Assembly: GCA_025738555.1 (NCBI GenBank)
Contig: JAOVFP010000017.1
Location: 248,001-312,000 of the forward strand
DNA length: 64,000 bases
Source: Cyathus striatus
Taxonomy: Eukaryota > Basidiomycota > Agaricomycetes > Agaricales > Nidulariaceae
Direction of reading: 5' to 3'
In this document: positions 1 to 12,130 of the stretch, piece after piece
How the letters are laid out: each line of letters starts with the position of its first letter
How positions within the stretch are numbered: the first letter of the stretch is position 1
Position numbers and translations under genes: made by a program
Notes under the pieces: generated by a model
Told to the model about the DNA's origin: nothing
What the model saw: the letters and a program-made list of their open reading frames with translations, nothing else
The model's database searches: none

Positions 1-1750
1 TCCACAGCATTATCTTCTGCATAACCTAAATCCGTAGCTGCTGATAATACAGCTTGACATGCGAGATTTACGATGTGTGGGAAGCAACTAGTTATAAATA
101 GAATGTCAGAACTTGCATATCGAAATATTTGAATACGCACCGTACACGCCGCTCAGAGGCATTGAAAGGAATATTGCGCACACGCAAGTCTTTCTGCAGT
201 GCTTCAACAAATGTATCGTTATTTGAGGCATTGTCTAATGTTACCCAGCCGATCTATGAAAATATTAAAAAGATCTTCCAGTAATCTAATATATTATCAT
301 ACCTTAGATGCAATTTCAAGTCGATCAAGAATATATAGAAATGCGCCAGATAGATGAACTCCAGTATGACGACCAGGTACACGATGAAATCCTACTAAAT
401 CAGATCGAAGATTTAATTTATAATGCATTCCTTCAGAGGTCTGCTCTGTCTTGACTTCGATGCAATGGGCAGTTACAGCCATGAACGGAGAAAGGTTTTC
501 ATCTGACCATAAGTCCATTGTCAGTGAGATAGATCCGATTGTATTCTTCAATAATACATTGAGCTTAATGCGAAAAAATATTTAAAACAGTGTACTTACT
601 GTTAATTCATCTCTCAAATGATCGAGATGATTATCCCATGTTTCCATAATTTTGTTGCGGAGCTGTGTGCGATGAGGGATATCTTCATCTGTAAGGTCTT
701 CTCGCAACATTAGGAACAGAGACCGTAGTTTCTCGTTTTCGATCACATTAATTGACTATAATATAAGCATCAGTGTGAGTTAAAACGAGTATTGTAAGTA
801 CTATAATTCAAATACATACCTGGTCATCTGAAACAACCCAATCAACTAATGCTTCTACAAATGCTTCCTTTGAGAAAGGTTGTCGTTTCGGGCTGGCTTT
901 GGCAGTGGGATTTTCATTGTGCTTCGCTCGGTGCGCATCAATAAGCGAGTTGATTTCGGCAGTCCTTCCAACCGTAATTTTCAGTTGATCACAGGCGGCA
1001 ATCCAGTGGTCTAAGTGTATGTTTGCCAGATGTCGCCTAAGAATACCAGTAGTTGTAGATAATTTGTAGTGCGAAATCCTATGTGTTGGTTGTGATTTCT
1101 GAAGTAAACTAAAATTGCATCAGATAAACAGATATATTAGATGGTATAGTTACGAGAAAATAAAATAAAACTTGCCTGCAAAAGTGGCACTCTCGAAGTA
1201 CTTCACCTTTTATATTTACTTCTTGGAAGAATGTCTTCACATCATCAGCACCACGGCTCTTCCCTGGACGTTCTCGCTTTGTAAATGCTTGGCCAGAACG
1301 AGTCTTACTGTGTGGACCAGCACGAGGGGACAGTGTCGACGGAGTTGCGACAGTGTTTAAACGCTCGAGCAAAGATGCATCAGCAGAACCATCTGAGTCA
1401 CTATCGTTTGGATCCACTGGTTTGAGACTGAACTGAGGCGTAACCAAGGGCTCCGGGCTGGTGGATGGTTTTTCGAGGAATGGATCTGAATTGCTGATAT
1501 TGGTATCAACAGGAGGAGAAATCGGAATGGGTGATGGCACTGGTACAGCATCGGCTTTCGCTTTTTGAGACTGCTTATTTTGAGTAGTTTTGCGTTTCGG
1601 TTTCGCTGGTTCTGCAACAGAGAAAGTGATAAGTCGAAATTAAGGAGCATAGAATAGTATAAAACATGTAATACAGTGGACATACATACCTGGATTGATT
1701 TCGTTGTCATTTCCAGCGGTCTTCATGGCAGCAGCTTTACGAGGAGGCAT
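1..1750 (-). CDS. hAT transposase with N-terminal BED zinc finger (C-terminus off the left edge)
   Basis: The start ATG at 1750 gives MPPRKAAAMKTAG, followed by a GTATGT intron donor near 1688. A long Ser/Pro-rich low-complexity stretch follows (about 1610-1190). The BED-type finger is split by an intron: the Cys pair is in ECHFCRQ (about 1190) and the His pair in HLANIH (about 1030). Further in are the hAT core words SLTMDLWSDENLSPFMAV (about 520) and WVTLDNASNNDTF (about 245-205), then a segment near position 60 with HIVNLACQAVLSAA. These match the DDE/RNase H-like catalytic core of hAT transposases, which excise and insert DNA with 8-bp target duplications. At least four introns are needed. 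The dimerisation domain lies outside the window, so integrity cannot be judged. No frameshift was noticed in the visible part. Confidence 0.82.
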
Positions 1751-2501
1751 GAATAGCAAGTGGTAGAGTAGAGCAATAGGGTGTCAGCAGTTATTTGCAA
1801 AATGTATGCGTGATTCGTTCTGAATTTCATGCTATGCGCTGCCACTTAAATACTTGAAATTTTCGGTATCAAAAAATTACAGTAAAGTACAAATTAAAAA
1901 TCTGAGTCAATACTCTGTACCAGTCCTCAACGTTGCAACTCGCGCATCACAATCGCTCCGCAGCATTGAATTCAACAAGACACGATTACCGTTGCTAATA
2001 GCCATTTTCCTGTGCGCTGGGTATCTGTAGGTGCAATAATAAAATCACCGAGACACGAGTATTGTAGTCAGTAGCCATTTTCCTGTGTACTAGGTAGCCA
2101 CAAGGCAGAAATGAGGCAAAACTTGGGCAAAACTGTGGTGCTATTCGTCAGTTTCAAGTACTTGAACTTGAGCAATGATGACATACATGATGTAACAGGA
2201 GCTTTATAGACATATTAATTGAACATGGGGTTGAGATTTGCCTTTCCGTATGGTGGAAATGTGTATGAGCTATAGAATTGGAGGATCGTGAATGAAGTGT
2301 ACTGATGGTTGTCGATTCCTGACTAGTTAGGCGTAAGGAAATCCTTACGTACTCTGGCTTGGTCGGCTCGAGCCTCAGCTAGCCGGCTATTTCCTGAGCC
2401 ACTCAAAAATAAGCCGTACTCCATTTTGGAGGCTCAGCTCGGCCAATTTTCGGTTCAGCTCATGCGGCTAGCGGCTTTGAGCTGAGCCCGCGGCAACACT
2501 A
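1..2501 (-). mobile_element. hAT-superfamily DNA transposon, 5' part (continues beyond left edge)
   Basis: The element holds a hAT transposase gene on the minus strand. Its right end at 2501 reads, on the minus strand, TAGTGTTGCCGCGGGCTC, a terminal repeat of the type seen on the hAT MITEs at 10827-12130. About 160 bp inside this end is GC-rich and repeats GGCTCAGC-like words, probably subterminal transposase-binding repeats. The 8 bp outside (2502-2509) would be the target duplication, but the partner end is outside the window so this cannot be verified. The stretch 1751-2339 between the gene start and the terminal region shows no gene. Confidence 0.75.
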
Positions 2502-2543
2502 CCCTGCAGGGAAAACTGTGAAACGAGTTAAGCATTAAGCGCT

Positions 2544-2577
2544 TGAAAAATGCCCATCCCTATTCGGAAATTCCATA
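2544..2577 (+). repeat. 34-bp dispersed repeat, copy 1
   Basis: These 34 bp are identical to 18407-18440 in the same orientation (core ATGCCCATCCCTATTCGG). The flanks differ on both sides here, whereas the 18-kb copy continues into a longer repeat. It is probably the end of a small transposon or the footprint of one. It lies in the short spacer between the hAT element and the next transposon. Confidence 0.6.
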
Positions 2578-2643
2578 AAGAATAAAGGCCGACAAGCGGC
2601 ACAGCCCACTAACTAATACCTCAATAATTTGATTAGTACTTAA

Positions 2644-3691
2644 GTATGGAAAGCCGGACAACCACGCTCAACCACGTCAAAATCTTTGAGCTCTGACCTT
2701 CGGCGCTTCGGCAGCTTGCTTAGATATTCACTTAGGGCACTTGCTGTTCGGACTAGGTTTTCGGTTAACAGCTTAATTGGAATGTACATATATCTAAGTG
2801 CTAATGTAAAACATTAGAACGGACTGCCACAGAACATAGGTCTTTTGTCATTATGATATATTATTAATTCAAAAATTACTTGGGATAAAAGAAGAATTAA
2901 GTCTCTGATTCAATCACAATAAGTGTAAGCAAAAATACAATTCCTTAGTTTCAAATCTATGTATTCATTTGTCCCTGCAACATTTTTAACAGTGCTCTGA
3001 ATTGACACTGATCTGTTATTCACACTTGAGATTACAAGCTACAACACTAGGTTACATATTTGCAGGTGGTGAATGACTACTAAGAACGACAATTTAGGCA
3101 GAGTATAAACAAATACAAATAAAAACAACGAAAGAGCGAACACATTGTGCAATAAGTGATAATGGACTCATATGTAAGCTTAACTAATAGTCTATATATG
3201 TAGTAAGATAGGATACATTTAATTAAGTGTAACATTTATGCTATTGCCAGGTTGTACATAATTTAAAATGGTGAATGACTACTGAGGACGACATTTTAGG
3301 TAGAGTATAAACAAATACAAATAAAAACAATGACAGAGCGAACATTGTGCAATAAATGATAATGGATTCATATGTAAGCTTAACTGATAGTCTATAGATG
3401 TAGTAAGATAGGATACATTTAATTAGGAGCAACATTTATGCTATTGCCAGGTTGTACATAATTTAAAATGGTGAATGACTACTGAGGACGACATTTTAGG
3501 TAGAGTATAAACAAATACAAATAAAAACAACGAAAGAGCGAACATTGTGCAATAAGTGATAATGGATTCATATGTAAGCTTAACTGATAGTCTATAGATG
3601 TAGTAAGATAAGATACATTTAATTAGGAGCAACATTTATGCTATTGCCAGGTTGTACATAATTTAAAATGGTGAATGACTACTGAGGACGA
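2644..3691 (+). repeat. Left terminal inverted repeat with 200-bp tandem units
   Basis: The outer 420 bp are unique. From about 3068 a 200-bp unit is repeated about three times (units near 3068-3270, 3271-3470 and 3471-3670, then a partial). Each unit contains the words GTGAATGACTACTGAGGACG and TAAACAAATACAAATAAAAA. The same array, reversed, lies at about 9878-10490. Short ORFs of 64 codons in each unit (for example 3241-3435 and 3441-3635) are products of the repeat, not genes. Where the arms differ, most differences I checked by eye are CG against TG or CA. Confidence 0.85.
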
Positions 3692-3882
3692 TGTTTAAAG
3701 TAGACATATAAACAAGTACAAACAAACAGAAGGAGAGGAGCGGAAATGTTGTGTAATAAGTAACAGTGGACTCAGCTTAGAAATAAATTCATAACAAAAA
3801 ATTCTGTATTTATTTGAAGCCTAATTATATCCAAATATACAGCCTTCTGCTTTATTCACACAATAAGGTCAGAGCCTATCCT

Positions 3883-5716
3883 TCACCAAGTCCCATCCCC
3901 ATCACTTGAGTCTTCCTCATCAGAAGTAAAAGAAACTTCAACTTCAGGCAAGTCATTCTCATTATAGATTAATAGATCTTCGGCATTCATCATAGCATCA
4001 AGCTGTGCTGAATGGGATTCATCTAGGTAGAGTATCCAATCAAATACAATATATAACTGAAATATATTGCTTACCTATTCCCCTTCCATTGTTAACACCA
4101 CCCATGTAGTACAGACCATCTGCAGTAGCATTTTCAATGCCTCCTTCTAACTCTGAGAGGCCAGGTAATAGTTCAATAGTATCATTTTCACGTAAGGAAG
4201 TCCTGATAATATCTGTCCAGATATCCTGAACACCATGTGGAATTTCATTGTCTAATAGGATACCATTCAAAATGAGTAAATATATGTCCCACACATTGTT
4301 CCTAGTAATTGTTGGTGAGTTATGCCGATTATATATGTCCTTAGCCAAATCAGAAAATGTCTCTGGGACAAGCTCAAATACAGGGTGATCAGGTGGAGAA
4401 AATAAAGTGCGTGCTTCTTGAATGGCCTCCAATTTAACAGGTATCTTATGTATTCTCAGTATCAGAAAAGGTCTATAAAATATAATATACCTTGAAGTCC
4501 AAAACACCATATTCATTTGGATTCTCAAAAATATCATTGGGTATGCCGTGTGGTAATACTTTTTGCGATCAGCACATTTTGCAGTGTTGTTAACACGGTC
4601 CCTGTAGCCATCAAGTTCCCCCTGCAACCAAGGAATGAAAACCCATTGAAATACCATTCTATATAATAGAAATGTATGAGTCTTAGTATTATTTAAGTAG
4701 TAGAGATAACTTACGCTTCAATGGTATGATCTGGATGATATATGTCTTCATTGATACCCTTGTCAAGAATATCTTCAAACCCAGGTGTAAACCTTCGACG
4801 AAGCTGTGACCAAGTAATCTCAGGCTTGACATTCTTTTTAGAACACATCCAACAATGTTGGAGTGTACCCTGAAGTGAAGGATCATGACTGTGACGAAGG
4901 AATGTATGTCCATTTGCAAGTCCAAAGTTTTCAGAGCCAGGGTCACTCTGTGTAACTAGAGGCATTGCTAAACAATTATTTGATTTCAGTACAGTATGGT
5001 CCACACATGAAAATTAACAATGTACCACCAAGTTCCTCAATTGTATCTAGATAATAGACAAGTATTAGCTTAGGGTTGCTATTAGTATGCCAAACCTTAA
5101 GCCAATGAATCTTTCCAGCAAATGGGTCAATGCCAGTATGCAGAGCGAGACCAAACTTGTATTTCCATTTGTCATGCTGGTCAACTGCAATGATATCATT
5201 AACACCTGCTGCCCACCATCTCTTTCACTGCAGTCTTTGTGCTTGTTTTTGACGAATGAGCTCTGGTTCATACAGAGCAAAATATGATGTAACTATTCAC
5301 CTGAAGTTCATATGCATTTAAATTAGAGAGAAAAACATTATTGAGAATGTCAAACATACCTAGAGACTGCCATGTTTTCTTCATGAAAAAGCAAACTGAC
5401 CATCTCACGAGCACCAGCATTTGGATACTGAGCACGCAAGCATACCATTGCAGGCTGAATATCCTCAACACCATGGTTTTGTTTCTGAGTTCGATAAAGT
5501 CCCATACTCTCATGCAGTTCAATGAACCTTGTTAATCTGACAATTTATTTAGTTAAGCTGAAGCAACTAGCTATAATCATATAGTGGACACAATGTACCC
5601 CAATCCATAGCATGTACAGTCCATATGCTTTGTCCTCAGGTAATGAAGTATTACCTTATCCGTAAGGCGCATTTTCCAATACCTGAGTATGTATGTGGCA
5701 ATGTCCTCAAGAGGTG
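3883..5716 (-). pseudogene. Integrase-core (DDE) transposase of the TIR element, multi-exon, with in-frame TGA
   Basis: Reading right to left the exons give LRYWKMRLTDK (near 5690), QYPNAGAREMVSLLFHEENM (near 5400), then the catalytic region VNDIIAVDQHDKWKYKFGLA (first Asp, near 5190), WLKVWHTNSNPKLILVYYLD (near 5100), LVTQSDPGSENFGLANGHTF (second Asp, near 4940), FIPWLQGELDGYRDR (near 4630) and an acidic tail ending EDSSDGDGTW and a stop at 3883-3885. This order matches a family of integrase-core proteins common in Agaricomycetes. Short introns interrupt it (for example about 4495-4443 and 4068-4020). A TGA at 5227-5225 lies where relatives have Arg in an RRR/KRR-FWAAGVND context; a second TGA may lie at the exon start near 5302. 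Both fit CGA to TGA changes. The start codon upstream of 5716 is uncertain. A relative of its 5' half sits at 54620-55061. Confidence 0.72.
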
Positions 5717-5739
5717 CTACAAAAAAATCAATACCATGC

Positions 5740-6808
5740 ATTAAAAAGTAAAATGATTGAATATACGATTAGGGTTATATTGGTTTTTGCGGCCAGTTCT
5801 AGCCATAATTTCCAGTGATAATAAGTGGAGGAAAGATATACAGTGAATAGGGGAAAGAGTTGGGTCGATAATTTCACTGGAGATTAGAGTAGAGCTTGTA
5901 AAACATTATATAGGGAAGATGTTCAATATATGTTTCTGACATTTTTATTCTATCAACTGATTTTGTGTAAGTCCTTCACAACAATGTGTACATGGATGTA
6001 AAGATACACTTATCATACATGTAAAATTATCACCATCTATCTTTACAAATTTAATAAATAACAAGTCTTGTTTATAATTAATGTACTACCCAGGGTATGA
6101 TTGCACATTTGAACAATGTAACTGATTATTGATCATTATTACATTCTCCTCATGCCCTACAACAGTAATTACCGTTACCATCTGGCTTTCTATTTTTGTA
6201 TTTGAAGACATCCACATGTCTCTACCTAGAACCACATAGTACGAATGAGTATGATCTGTATGTAATTAAATTAAAGCAAGAGTCATTGTAATCATGCATG
6301 ATCAGCTCTTGATGGTTTCAGTACCATGAAGTGTATCAAAATAATCAAGACCACCAGTATCTCTTACATTGACATATACTATGTAATTCATTGACTTTAC
6401 CTAGAGTTATTGTTTTGTATTTCATGGCATCTGTGTGTTTCTAATCATCCCAAACTATTACGATTGAGTACTGTTAAGCATTGACCTATTCCTAATTAGA
6501 TTGAAGCAAGAGTAATTACAATCAAGCATGTGATCAGTTGTTAGTAGTTTCAGTACTGGGACTGCTAATATTTTTTATGTTGACATACATTATGTGATTC
6601 ATAATCCATCATAGAGTCTTACACGCTATTTTAAAACATACACATGAACCGAAATTACTGTGTATCTTTTCTTGTCGATGCTATGTTGCTATCTTTGTGT
6701 TTGAGCTGTGGATCTGACTGAGTGATATAAATACTGTGATATATCCTAAAGCTCACACAGCACCCCTTATTCCACTCTATTCACTGTTGCTTATCTATAG
6801 CTATCACT
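5740..6808. promoter_or_regulatory. Divergent intergenic region between the transposase and alpha-kinase genes
   Basis: About 1.07 kb without a gene. It probably holds both promoters. A TATA-like TGATATAAATACTG at about 6721-6735 lies about 75 bp before the kinase ATG. Two diverged direct copies of a segment of roughly 240 bp are visible (about 6260-6400 and 6490-6610, sharing AAGCAAGAGT, CATGATCAG/CATGTGATCAG and GGTTTCAGTAC/AGTTTCAGTAC words). Confidence 0.45.
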
Positions 6809-9614
6809 ATGAACTTTGGTACTGCTGAAGCTATCGCACAATTCACTGAAGATGCACATGCAAGCCAGTCCATCCCTTGTGGCAGAGGTACATGCTCAAC
6901 AATTCTTCATCCTGGTGATAGCAAGCACTATATCACTGGAGGTACTCGTGGTAAATTTGTCTGTGATCGGTGCTTTGAGTATTATGCAAAGAAACCGGAT
7001 ACACTTTTGAGTACATTCTAATCATTCATATTTGACATCTATTTCATTATGACACATTTTATGCTTAGGGCCTGATGTTGCAAGTCACTTATCTAGCACA
7101 AACCCACAACTGCCTACAGATTCAATCATAAGTATGTATATTATACTTATCATCATTTTATCATCTCATAATTTTGATATCAGGTCCAGCTATTGCAGAT
7201 CAACTTGGCTCTGAACCTGGTCAATCAGCTGTATGCTCTAATGGTATTGACATACAATCGATCAGATCTTCTGTAAACCAGGCTCAGCGTAAAGGTAGCA
7301 TAGAAATTTTATAAAATTTTATTTTTTCTAATATATCCTGTTTAGACTCCGAATTTCTTGCACGAAAAGTTACACAACTACCTAGTCACATTCCCTCCTC
7401 GACTGCGCTTCAGCGATGGTCAAGCACAACCACAGCAAGTAATCACTTACCTACTGTAGGTATACCAAGTTCATGGTCCTCCAATGGTGAAAGCTATGTA
7501 CTGTCTTGTCAGCTCACTTCCACTGGTTATTCTGGTTCACATGCTCTCTACAAGACTGAGCGTGAAAAGTATCAGCATTTAAGTTATCAGGGACGCCAAG
7601 GTGAAACTGTAAGTGTTATTGTTCAGGCTGTCCGCGAGGTTTTCGGTAAAACAAAGCCTGAATTGATTGCAGTTCATACCAAAAATTGTTCCATGTTGTG
7701 AACCTATCACTGATATATTTTACAGAATCTTCAAGAAGGACACCAGAATATACCTGCATCTGCTACACCTCAGGACCTTAGGAAAATTGTAGAGGACACA
7801 ATGTTACACAAACTTTGGAAGCATATGTGTTGGTTTCCATTTGAAACCCAATTACTTACGATCCAAGAGCTTTGCAATTGGACTGATCTTTCACTCATGC
7901 CACAAGACCAGCCATACTTTTATTCATGTTGTCTTGGTCAAGGGAGAGGAAAGGACAAAAAGAGTGTTTTTAAAATGCCTTCCAAGCCATTCATTTTGGG
8001 GCTCATCATTCCTGCATCATTATGGGAAGAATATATGGACTATATCACTGAAAAGGAGGTAAGACACCTGTTTATTACATTTTTAGTTGAGTTTATGCTT
8101 ATTAATAATAATTTAGAATGCTGAGGTGTGTTTAATCTGATAAATGAATTTAATTGGTACTAACAACTTAGCAATTGTAGCTATAGGATGACTATGATAT
8201 ACCTACTCACTTTGACTCTGCAGTTACAATGAACTCAGGTGGGAACCATGCAAGTACTAGCAGTGCTCCAACAGTTAAAACACCTAAAAAGACTTTTGAT
8301 TCAAAGAAGCGAGCTCGTACAGTATGCATACTCATTATTAATTGTGTTCACTGCATTTCTAACCTTTAATTTAAATAGAATACACAAGGATCTGCCAATC
8401 TGTCACCAACCTCAGCTCCATCTAAAAAACGTATTCAGATCTCACACTCATACACATCCCCAGATAGAGCAAAGATTTGTGATGCATTAAAAGTTGGAGG
8501 ACTGTTGACCAATTTCCAACTGAGCTCCAGTAAGTTGTCAATTCTTCATAACAGTTATATTAATTTACTTACATTTACTGCATAAGCAAAATGCAAAATA
8601 CAGAGTGGAACAAATACAGTTCTATACGATTCCTGAGATTGGTCTAGCTGAGCTTCTCACTGAAAATGGCAACAAATCATTCACATTAACTAATCCTTGC
8701 CCTGGTACATTAACCATCAACCATCTTGAAGCACTTGGTGTTGGGGCTTGTAAAACGGCACATAAAGGAATACTTATGCTCTCTCCAATTGCCTCTTCTG
8801 GACTTGGGGATGTGCTAAATCAACATATTGCTGTAAAGTGCGTTTACTTTCCAGATGAGAAGAAAGGGAGAAAAAAGGATGCAAATAATTCTGGGTTTTC
8901 AATTGGACAGTTTGCAATTGATACTGAGCTGATGAAGACTTTGATCGAGGCAAATGTTGTTTACTGGGCAGCATCCTTGCTGTCGTTTTCTTACTCTTAC
9001 ATTGCACAGGTGATCTCAGATAAAGGAGATCCTCCCTTTGACATCCCTGAGATGTGCTTTGTGAAGGCTGGTGTTGGTATTGTCCATGAATCCATCAGTG
9101 GTAAACCTGGAAGCAAGTCAACAACAATGTGTAATGTATACTTGCTAGAAGAGTTCATTGAAACTGAAGAAAGGGATTTCATAAAATTTGTCCATAATGG
9201 TTCTGCATGCCCTCTTCAAGAAAAAGGCGACCCACTTTATCATATTGCAGAATTTCTTTGCTTTACTCAGCATGTTCAGTATGAAAAAACTGACTGCTTG
9301 GCATATGTATCGGATCTACAAGGTATGCTACTCTGAATAGTATAGCATCATATATTCTAATATAAATTGACTATTGTACAGAAAGTTCTACACTATTATC
9401 TGACCCACAAATAATGACTGCACCTTGAGTATTTATTTTTAACTTGTCTCAAAATAATCTTATAACACTTTTATTAAGTTCCCTGGAAGACAGTGAGGCC
9501 CAAGAGGCTGCTTTATTTGGTCAAGGAAATGTGGGTTCTGCATTCGAAAAATTCACATTGGACCATATCTGCAACAAATACTGTGAATGGTTTGGTCTCA
9601 CAGCTCTGAATTAA
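6809..9614 (+). CDS. Alpha-type protein kinase carried inside the transposon (possibly interrupted)
   Basis: The start ATG at 6809 follows a pyrimidine-rich leader. The first exon encodes a Cys-rich domain with SIPCGRGTC and FVCDRCFEYYAKKP, as in fungal alpha-kinase N-termini. After several introns the kinase domain occupies 8610-9614. Visible words are IAVKCVYF (possible ATP-binding Lys), NVYLLEEFIE, FIKFVHNGSACPL, FTQHVQYEKTDCLAYVSDLQ, LLSDPQIMT (the DPQ catalytic loop), FGQGNVGSAFEKF (the GxGNxG loop) and HICNKYCEWFGL (zinc-binding Cys). The order is that of MHCK/eEF2K-type alpha-kinases, which phosphorylate Ser/Thr. A TGA at 9426-9428 directly after SDPQIMTAP separates the last two motifs. 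A GTATTT donor follows, but splicing to the AG at 9478 breaks the frame, while reading straight through keeps it. So the gene is either interrupted or has an intron I cannot place. Stop at 9612-9614. Confidence 0.72.
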
Positions 9615-9877
9615 GAGTCAATAACTGGCAGCTTACTTGTCCATGTTGATTCTGGTTCTTGTTGAGGTAACACATGGACGAATAGATACAACTAGGATCA
9701 CACTGTAATACAATGCCTATTGCTTTTGTGAAACTAATTTACAGTATCTCATTTTGTTAATCAATTTCTCAGATCATAATTTGAACTATTCTGCATTGCC
9801 TATATTCATAAATTTATATGGCATCATAGGCCATTCTAATTCTAATGTTTTACATATGTACACTGAAATTGTTGTCC

Positions 9878-10826
9878 TCAGTTGTCATTCACCATTTTAA
9901 ATTATGTACAACCTGGCAATAGCATAAATGTTGCTCTTACTTAAATGTATCCTATCTTACTACATCTATAGACTATCAGTTAAGCTTACATATGAGTCCA
10001 TGATCACTTATTGCACAATGTTCGCTCTTTCGTTGTTTTTATTTGTATTTGTTTATACTCTACCTAAAATGTCGTCCTCAGTAGTCATTCACCATTTTAA
10101 ATTATGTACAACCTGGCAATAGCATAAATGTTGCTCCTAATTAAATGTATCCTATCTTACTACATCTATAGACTATCAGTTAAGCTTACATATGAATCCA
10201 TTATCATTTATTGCACAATGTTCGCTCTGTCATTGTTTTTATTTGTATTTGTTTATACTCTACCTAAAATGTCGTCCTCAGTAGTCATTCACCATTTTAA
10301 ATTATGTACAACCTGGCAATAGCATAAATGTTACACTTAATTAAATGTATCCTATCTTACTACATATATAGACTATTAGTTAAGCTTACATATGAGTCCA
10401 TTATCACTTATTGCACAATGTGTTCGCTCTTTCGTTGTTTTTATTTGTATTTGTTTATACTCTGCCTAAATTGTCATTCTTAGTAGTCATTCACCACCTG
10501 CAAATATGTAACCTAGTGTTGTAGCTTGTAATCTCAAGTGTGAATAACAGATCAGTGTCAATTCAGAGCGCTGTTAAAAATGTTGCAGGGACAAATGAAT
10601 ACATAGATTTGAAACTAAGGAATTGTATTTTTGCTTACACTTATTGTGATTGAATCAGAGACTTAATTCTTCTTTTATCCCAAGTAATTTTTGAATTAAT
10701 AACATATCATAATGACAAAAGACCTATGTTCTGTGGCAGTCTGTTCTAATGTTTTACATTAGCACTTAGATATATGTACATTCCGATTAAGCTGTTAACC
10801 GAAAACCTAGTCCGAACAGCAAGCGC
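9878..10826 (-). repeat. Right terminal inverted repeat, inner part
   Basis: Reverse complement of 2760-3691 with the same 200-bp tandem array (units near 9895-10094, 10095-10294 and 10295-10490). It stops at 10826, where a hAT MITE was inserted. The outermost part of the arm is split between 11439-11518 (inverted) and 12131-12159. Differences from the left arm are mainly CG versus TG/CA, for example ATTCCGATTAAG here against the reverse complement of CTTAATTGGAAT on the left. Confidence 0.85.
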
Positions 10827-11438
10827 TAGTGTTGCCGCCGCTTGGCTCCGCTCGGCTTAGCTCAGCTTTCGTGGCTCAGGGTCATGGAATTGCTCAGCTT
10901 TGAAAGCAGAGCGGCCTCTAGCCTATTCGCTTCTCTGGCTACGGCTCAGAAGCCGCTCAGTCAGATGTAGCTATAGCTCTGGAATCTAAACTAAAATAGG
11001 TATACTGCAGCCCAGCTGGGCTCTCGAAAGGCGCTGTTATTGGCAATCTTACATACTTACATAATGATGTTGGGTTGATAGTAGGAGGATAATACATAGT
11101 GAAAACTTAAAAAAGGAATGCAAAGAAACCTTTAGTTTCTTCATATAGCACTTACAGTACTCATTTAAATATCTATAGATGGAAATAAGATTTATTTAAT
11201 TTAAATTTGAAAGATTGATGGTACATGAGCACAATACACAAGTGAGGAAATACTGGGTATTATAATGTCACTTAAGCTGCAGCTAAGCGGACTTGTAGCT
11301 GCTCGGGAGCGCCTGGGAGCGCTTCTTAGCTGAGCTGGACCTGTCAGAGCCAGCTTTCACAGGCACTCGCTTCGCTCAGCTTAATTTCGGCTCAGTTCAC
11401 CGGCTCAGCAGCTTTCGAGCGGAGCGGCGGCAACACTA
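10827..11438 (+). mobile_element. Non-autonomous hAT MITE, copy 1 (612 bp)
   Basis: Begins TAGTGTTGCCGCCGCTTGGC and ends CGGCGGCAACACTA. No coding capacity. The two ends are GC-rich with GCTCAGC/GCTGAGC words and the middle is AT-rich. Left flank is GCAAGCGC (10819-10826), right flank CGCTCAAC (11439-11446); these do not match each other but match the outer flanks of copy 2 as reverse complements. The ends resemble the right end of the autonomous hAT at 2501, a possible transposase source. Confidence 0.88.
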
Positions 11439-11518
11439 CGCTCAACCACGTCAAAATCTTTGAGCTCCGACCTTCGGCGCTTCGGCAGCTCGCTTAGATA
11501 TTCGCTTAGGGCGCTTGC
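11439..11518 (-). repeat. Inverted 80-bp piece of the right terminal repeat
   Basis: This 80-bp spacer reads in the same direction as the left TIR (2669-2748), that is, opposite to the rest of the right TIR. Its ends are CGCTCAAC and GCGCTTGC, the reverse complements of the two 8-bp hAT target sites at 12131-12138 and 10819-10826. It differs from the left TIR at four positions, all CG against TG or CA. Confidence 0.9.
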
Positions 11519-12130
11519 TAGTGTTGCCGCCGCTCCGCTCGAAAGCTGCTGAGCCGGTGAACTGAGCCGAAATTAAGCTGAGCGAAGCGAGTGCCTGTGA
11601 AAGCTGGCTCTGACAGGTCCAGCTCAGCTAAGAAGCGCTCCCAGGCGCTCCCGAGCAGCTACGAGTCCGCTTAGCTGCAGCTTAAGTGACATTATAATAC
11701 CCAGTATTTCCTCACTTGTGTATTGTGCTCATGTACCATCAATCTTTCAAATTTAAATTAAATAAATCTTATTTCCATCTATAGATATTTAAATGAGTAC
11801 TGTAAGTGCTATATGAAGAAACTAAAGGTTTCTTTGCATTCCTTTTTTAAGTTTTCACTATGTATTATCCTCCTACTATCAACCCAACATCATTATGTAA
11901 GTATGTAAGATTGCCAATAACAGCGCCTTTCGAGAGCCCAGCTGGGCTGCAGTATACCTATTTTAGTTTAGATTCCAGAGCTATAGCTACATCTGACTGA
12001 GCGGCTTCTGAGCCGTAGCCAGAGAAGCGAATAGGCTAGAGGCCGCTCTGCTTTCAAAGCTGAGCAATTCCGTGACCCTGAGCCACGAAAGCTGAGCTAA
12101 GCCGAGCGGAGCCAAGCAGCGGCAACACTA
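11519..12130 (-). mobile_element. Non-autonomous hAT MITE, copy 2 (612 bp, inverted)
   Basis: Same length as copy 1 and its reverse complement. By eye the only three differences are CG against TG at GCCGCCGC/GCCGCTGC, GTCATGG/GTCACGG and CTTGTAG/CTCGTAG. The right flank is GTTGAGCG (12131-12138), which continues into the outermost 21 bp of the large transposon. Confidence 0.88.

Noticed and set aside
3241..3635. Two 64-codon ORFs on the minus strand (and partners at 9928-10322) with nearly identical hydrophobic proteins
   Set aside because: They are read from each unit of the 200-bp tandem repeat in the terminal inverted repeats; the sequence repeats at the DNA level without coding-type substitutions.
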